This document shows positions 59,603 to 64,000 of a stretch of DNA of 64,000 nucleotides, in pieces. The stretch's first letter is position 1. Every line of letters begins with the position of its first letter. Location of the stretch: positions 4,604,712 to 4,668,711 of the forward strand of contig NZ_CP101655.1 of assembly GCF_028830055.1 (NCBI RefSeq). Reading direction: 5' to 3'. The DNA comes from Pseudomonas serboccidentalis (GTDB lineage Bacteria > Pseudomonadota > Gammaproteobacteria > Pseudomonadales > Pseudomonadaceae). Under the pieces are notes generated by a model that saw only the letters and a program-made list of their open reading frames with translations, was not told the DNA's origin and ran no database searches. Both the position numbers and the translations under genes were made by a program.

Positions 59603-60661
59603 TCAGACCTCCATGACCCGTTTCAACGCCGCGCCCACGCGGGACGGCCCTGGGAAATACGCCCACTCTTGCGCGTGCGGGTAGGGGGTGTCCCAACCGG
59701 TGACGCGTTCGATCGGCGCTTCCAGGTGATGGAAGCAATGCTCTTGCACCAGCGCCACCAACTCGGCGCCGAAACCGCAGGTGCGGGTGGCTTCGTGCAC
59801 CACCACGCAACGACCGGTTTTCTTCACCGACTTGACGATGGTTTCCAGGTCCAGCGGCCACAGGCTGCGCAGGTCGATGACTTCGGCATCAACCCCGGAT
59901 TCTTCAGCGGCAACTTGCGAGACGTAGACGGTGGTGCCGTAGGTCAGCACGGTCACGTCCTTGCCCGGACGGGTGATCGCGGCGACGTCCAGCGGCACGG
60001 TGTAGTAACCGTCCGGCACCTGGGCTTGCGGGTGTTTCGACCACGGGGTTACCGGGCGGTCGTGGTGACCGTCGAACGGGCCGTTGTACAGGCGTTTCGG
60101 CTCGAGGAAGATCACCGGGTCATCGTTTTCGATGGAGGCGATCAACAGGCCTTTGGCGTCATACGGGTTGGACGGCATGACGGTGCGCAGACCGCAGACC
60201 TGGGTGAACATCGCTTCGATGCTCTGGCTGTGGGTCTGCCCGCCGTAGATGCCGCCGCCGCACGGCATGCGCAGGGTCATCGGTGCGGTGAACTCGCCGG
60301 CCGAGCGATAACGCAGGCGCGCCGCTTCGGAAATGATCTGGTCGGACGCCGGGTAGACGTAGTCGGCGAACTGGATCTCGGCGACCGGGCGCAGGCCGTA
60401 AGCGCCCATGCCCACGGCGACGCCGACGATGCCGCTCTCGGAAATCGGCGCGTCGAATACGCGGGAGGTGCCGTACTTGGTCTGCAGGCCTTCGGTGCAA
60501 CGGAATACGCCGCCGAAGTAGCCGACGTCCTGACCAAACACCACCACGTTGTCGTCACGCTCAAGCATCACATCCATGGCCGAGCGCAGGGCCTGGATCA
60601 TGGTCATGGTGGTCGTGGTCATGGCGGTTTCCAGCTGAATATTGTTGTTGTGATCGTTCAT
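59603..60661 (-). CDS. bkdAB: Branched-chain 2-oxoacid dehydrogenase E1 beta
   Basis: A 352-residue E1-beta subunit that forms the alpha2-beta2 decarboxylase with bkdAA. Signatures: MIQALRSAMDVMLERDDNVVVFGQDVGYFGGVF in part (about 21-53), DAPISESGIVGVAVGMG and GGGIYGGQTHSQS (thiamine/K+ site region), and TGRCVVVHEATRTCGFGAELV. The N-terminal 12 residues (MNDHNNNIQLET) are as in P. putida BkdA2. Its start overlaps or abuts bkdAA within 1 bp. Confidence 0.95.
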   Translation of the reverse strand: MNDHNNNIQLETAMTTTTMTMIQALRSAMDVMLERDDNVVVFGQDVGYFGGVFRCTEGLQTKYGTSRVFDAPISESGIVGVAVGMGAYGLRPVAEIQFADYVYPASDQIISEAARLRYRSAGEFTAPMTLRMPCGGGIYGGQTHSQSIEAMFTQVCGLRTVMPSNPYDAKGLLIASIENDDPVIFLEPKRLYNGPFDGHHDRPVTPWSKHPQAQVPDGYYTVPLDVAAITRPGKDVTVLTYGTTVYVSQVAAEESGVDAEVIDLRSLWPLDLETIVKSVKKTGRCVVVHEATRTCGFGAELVALVQEHCFHHLEAPIERVTGWDTPYPHAQEWAYFPGPSRVGAALKRVMEV

Positions 60662-60662
60662 G

Positions 60663-61943
<1,281 letters not shown>

Positions 61944-62083
61944 TCATTCTTGGGTGAAAGAAATCTTGTCCTACAACAATCATAGGCCCGGCCAAGAAGA
62001 ATATTTCTCTCTGTTTCGTTGCGCTGGAGATGATTTGCAGATAGAAATTCTGCATAAACATAAAAAACAGGTGGTTTTGTCTC

Positions 62084-62572
62084 ATGCGCAAACTGGACCG
62101 TACCGACATCGGCATTCTCAACAGCCTTCAGGAGAATGCGCGCATCACCAACGCCGACCTCGCACGCTCGGTGAATCTGTCGCCGACACCGTGCTTCAAC
62201 CGGGTCAAGGCGATGGAGGAATTGGGGCTGATTCGCGAGCAGGTGACGCTGCTGGACGCCGACCTGCTGGGGCTGCATGTGAACGTGTTCATTCACGTCA
62301 GCCTGGAGAAGCAGGTCGAGGAGGCGTTGCAGCATTTCGAAGAGGCGATTTCCGATCGCCCCGAGGTGATGGAGTGCTACCTGATGGCCGGCGACCCGGA
62401 CTACCTGATCCGGGTGCTGGTGCCGACGATTCAGGCGCTGGAGCGCTTCATGATGGACTTTCTGACCAAGGTGCCGGGGGTGGCGAACATTCGCTCGAGC
62501 TTTGCGCTCAAGCAGGTGCGGTACAAGACGGCGTTGCCGTTGCCGGCGAATGGGTTGACGCTGGGTTCTTGA
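62084..62572 (+). CDS. bkdR: Lrp/AsnC-family activator of the bkd operon
   Basis: A 162-residue regulator: N-terminal helix-turn-helix about 5-55 ([31 protein letters not shown] in part) and C-terminal RAM/AsnC effector domain ([19 protein letters not shown]). In P. putida BkdR activates the bkd operon and responds to branched-chain amino acids. The gene is divergent from bkdAA across a 185-bp AT-rich gap that must hold its sites, though I could not pick a clear palindrome. Confidence 0.94.
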   Translation: MRKLDRTDIGILNSLQENARITNADLARSVNLSPTPCFNRVKAMEELGLIREQVTLLDADLLGLHVNVFIHVSLEKQVEEALQHFEEAISDRPEVMECYLMAGDPDYLIRVLVPTIQALERFMMDFLTKVPGVANIRSSFALKQVRYKTALPLPANGLTLGS

Positions 62573-62574
62573 CG

Positions 62575-62679
62575 ATCAAAAGATCGCGGCCTGCGGCAGC
62601 TCCTACAGGGAGAACGCGTGCCCCATCAAAATGGGAATGCGTTCCCGTGTAGGAGCTGCCGCAGGCTGCGATCTTTGCT
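62575..62679. repeat. REPIN (GCTGCG type)
   Basis: ATCAAAAGATCGCGGCCTGC and TGTAGGAGCTGCCGCAGGCT face each other between bkdR and the convergent MBL gene. Confidence 0.88.
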
Positions 62680-62680
62680 T

Positions 62681-63544
62681 TTAAAGCTTGTTGATCGGCA
62701 CTTTCAGATACACGACGCCATTGGCTTCAGGCGCCGGAAAATTCCCCGCCCGCACATTCACCTGAATCGCCGGCAGCAACAGCGTCGGCATGCCGAGCCC
62801 GGCATCGCGTTTGGTGCGCATCTCGACGAATGCCGCCTCGTCGATCCCGTCGTGCACATGAATATTGCTTTTGCGCTGCTCGCCGACGGTGGTCTGGCAC
62901 TGCGCGGCGCGGTCTTCGGGCGGGTAATCGTGGCAGACATAGAGTTTCACGCTGGCGGGGAAGGCCAGCAGTTTGTGGATCGAGTTGAACAGTTGATGCG
63001 CGTTGCCGCCGGGGAAGTCGCAACGGGCGGTGCCGACGTCGGGCAGGAACAGCGTGTCGCCGACCAGAATCTGTTCGCCATCGATCAAGTAGGCCATGTC
63101 CGCCGGGGTATGGCCGGGGACGTGCAGGGCGGTGGCCTTGAGGTTGCCGATCTTGAACGACTCGTTCGGTGCGAACAGATGATCGAACTGCGAGCCGTCG
63201 ACGCAGAATTCCGGCTCCAGATTGAACAACGCCTTGAACACGTTCTGCACTTTGCTGATCGACTCGCCGATGGCGATCTTGCCGCCCAGTTCGCGGCGCA
63301 GATACGGCGCGGCGGACAGGTGGTCGGCGTGGGCGTGGGTTTCCAGCAGCCATTGCACCTGCAAACGGTGTTCACGCACGAAGGCGATGATTCTGTCGGC
63401 CTGCACAGTGCAGGTGCGACCCGCAGCGCCGTCGTAATCGAGTACCGGATCGACGATTGCACACTGCCCGCCATCGGCTTCATAGACCACGTAGCTGTAG
63501 GTCGAGGAGGCGGGGTCGAGGAAAGCTTCAATCTGCGCGGGCAT
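62681..63544 (-). CDS. MBL-fold hydrolase (ETHE1/Blh-type, persulfide dioxygenase-like)
   Basis: A 287-residue metallo-beta-lactamase-fold protein with the metal motif LLETHAHADHLSAA (His70, His72, Asp74, His75), GHTPADMAY and VGDTLFLPDVGTARCDFPGG, the ETHE1/glyoxalase-II-like pattern of persulfide dioxygenases such as Blh. I chose the ATG at 63544 (MPAQIEAFLDPASSTYSY); the frame upstream is not family-like. Its divergent ArsR/BigR-type regulator supports a role in oxidising H2S-derived persulfide. Confidence 0.85.
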   Translation of the reverse strand: MPAQIEAFLDPASSTYSYVVYEADGGQCAIVDPVLDYDGAAGRTCTVQADRIIAFVREHRLQVQWLLETHAHADHLSAAPYLRRELGGKIAIGESISKVQNVFKALFNLEPEFCVDGSQFDHLFAPNESFKIGNLKATALHVPGHTPADMAYLIDGEQILVGDTLFLPDVGTARCDFPGGNAHQLFNSIHKLLAFPASVKLYVCHDYPPEDRAAQCQTTVGEQRKSNIHVHDGIDEAAFVEMRTKRDAGLGMPTLLLPAIQVNVRAGNFPAPEANGVVYLKVPINKL

Positions 63545-63582
63545 GGACACGAACCTGAACAAGGGAAATGGGTTGCAACACT

Positions 63583-63598
63583 TTATGTAAAAACATAA
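63583..63598. promoter_or_regulatory. TTATGT-AAAA-ACATAA palindrome, likely BigR-type operator
   Basis: A perfect 6-bp-arm palindrome lies 39 bp from the MBL start and 32 bp from the regulator start, in the shared promoter region. AT-rich palindromes of this kind are bound by BigR/SqrR-type repressors. Confidence 0.7.
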
Positions 63599-63629
63599 TG
63601 TTCGCAGCTTAAGTGACGTTGAAGGCTTC

Positions 63630-63977
63630 GTGCAAATGCAATCCAGTCTGACCGAATGTGAAGTCGCCCAATTGCGGGCGTCCGCCTCCAAGGCCTGCGC
63701 GCTGCTCAAGGCGCTGGCCAACGAGGATCGTCTGTTGATCCTGTGCCAGTTGACCCAGGGCGAACGCAACGTCGGCGAGCTGGAAAAAATGACCGGCGTG
63801 CGCCAGCCAACCCTGTCCCAGCAACTGGGCATTCTGCGGGATGAGGGCCTGGTCGCGACCCGGCGCGAAGGCAAATACATTTTTTATGGCCTGGCCAGTC
63901 CTGAAGTCATCCAGGTGATGAAGACCCTGTCGGGGTTGTATTGCGGGGCCGTGCTGAAAAGCCTGGGCCATCAATAA
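63630..63977 (+). CDS. BigR/SqrR-like ArsR-family persulfide sensor
   Basis: A 115-residue winged-helix repressor (GERNVGELEKMTGVRQPTLSQQLGILRDEGLV, about 44-75). It has Cys39 (LILCQLT) and Cys105 (LYCGAV), spaced by 66 residues exactly as the redox pair Cys42/Cys108 reported for BigR. Cys10 and Cys23 are extra. It should derepress the divergent MBL gene when persulfides form a disulfide or polysulfide. I list the GTG at 63630; an ATG at 63636 is equally possible. Confidence 0.85.
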   Translation: MQMQSSLTECEVAQLRASASKACALLKALANEDRLLILCQLTQGERNVGELEKMTGVRQPTLSQQLGILRDEGLVATRREGKYIFYGLASPEVIQVMKTLSGLYCGAVLKSLGHQ

Positions 63978-63978
63978 A

Positions 63979-64000
63979 TGCCAGCCAACACACAACCCCT
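63979..64000 (+). CDS. Possible start of a next gene (cut by window)
   Basis: ATG-CCA-GCC-AAC-ACA-CAA-CCC opens a frame that runs off the window end 2 bp after the regulator stop. In BigR operons a sulfur-transport or rhodanese gene often follows, but nothing more can be read here. Confidence 0.25.

Overview
The window reads as chromosome of a fluorescent Pseudomonas, most likely the P. fluorescens complex. The evidence is the intact hcnABC hydrogen cyanide operon, the P. putida-type bkd operon with divergent bkdR, high GC with strong GC3 bias, and about seventeen intergenic loci carrying Pseudomonas REP/REPIN palindromes. I found no rRNA, tRNA, insertion sequence, prophage or CRISPR array.

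Layout. 0-7 kb: envelope and housekeeping genes (c-type cytochrome, lipoprotein, a secreted 13-residue-repeat protein, periplasmic chorismate mutase, MATE pump, YceI, two YXWGXW-type proteins, GNAT). 7-22 kb: TetR modules with visible palindromic operators, a candidate sRNA, a quinone reductase, a P1 aminopeptidase next to a polyamine-type binding protein and a LuxR regulator, a methyltransferase, a two-component system, and a membrane-protein locus that includes a 24-residue mini-protein. 22-26 kb: hcnABC with an RsmA-type site at hcnA. 26-28 kb: a Kef-type antiporter. 28-40 kb: the most unusual region, a nine-gene operon (fused 2-ketoacid:ferredoxin oxidoreductase, AfsA-like protein, flavin oxidoreductase, two SDRs, two ACPs, an AMP-forming ligase and a KAS III) preceded by three copies of one leader/start region, each able to fold with GGA in a hairpin loop. 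40-43 kb: LysR, a ModA-like periplasmic protein that may be an aconitate isomerase, and an MFS tricarboxylate carrier. 43-50 kb: a LemA-M48-M48 operon, an RcnB-like protein, a PAS-GGDEF cyclase and an FKBP. 50-56 kb: dmeRF, an ArsR/P450 pair, and a LexA-box radical-SAM DNA-repair operon. 55-64 kb: ilvE, the bkd branched-chain ketoacid dehydrogenase operon with bkdR, and a persulfide-type MBL/BigR pair.

How the parts fit. IlvE and Bkd together turn branched-chain amino acids into acyl-CoAs. The 28-40 kb operon has the parts for a dedicated acyl-chain pathway ending in an AfsA-type (butenolide/butyrolactone-like) condensation, and its leader structure suggests post-transcriptional Gac/Rsm control like that of hcnA. 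That operon and its triplicated leader are the best candidate for an undescribed system; its product and regulation are inferences from domain content.
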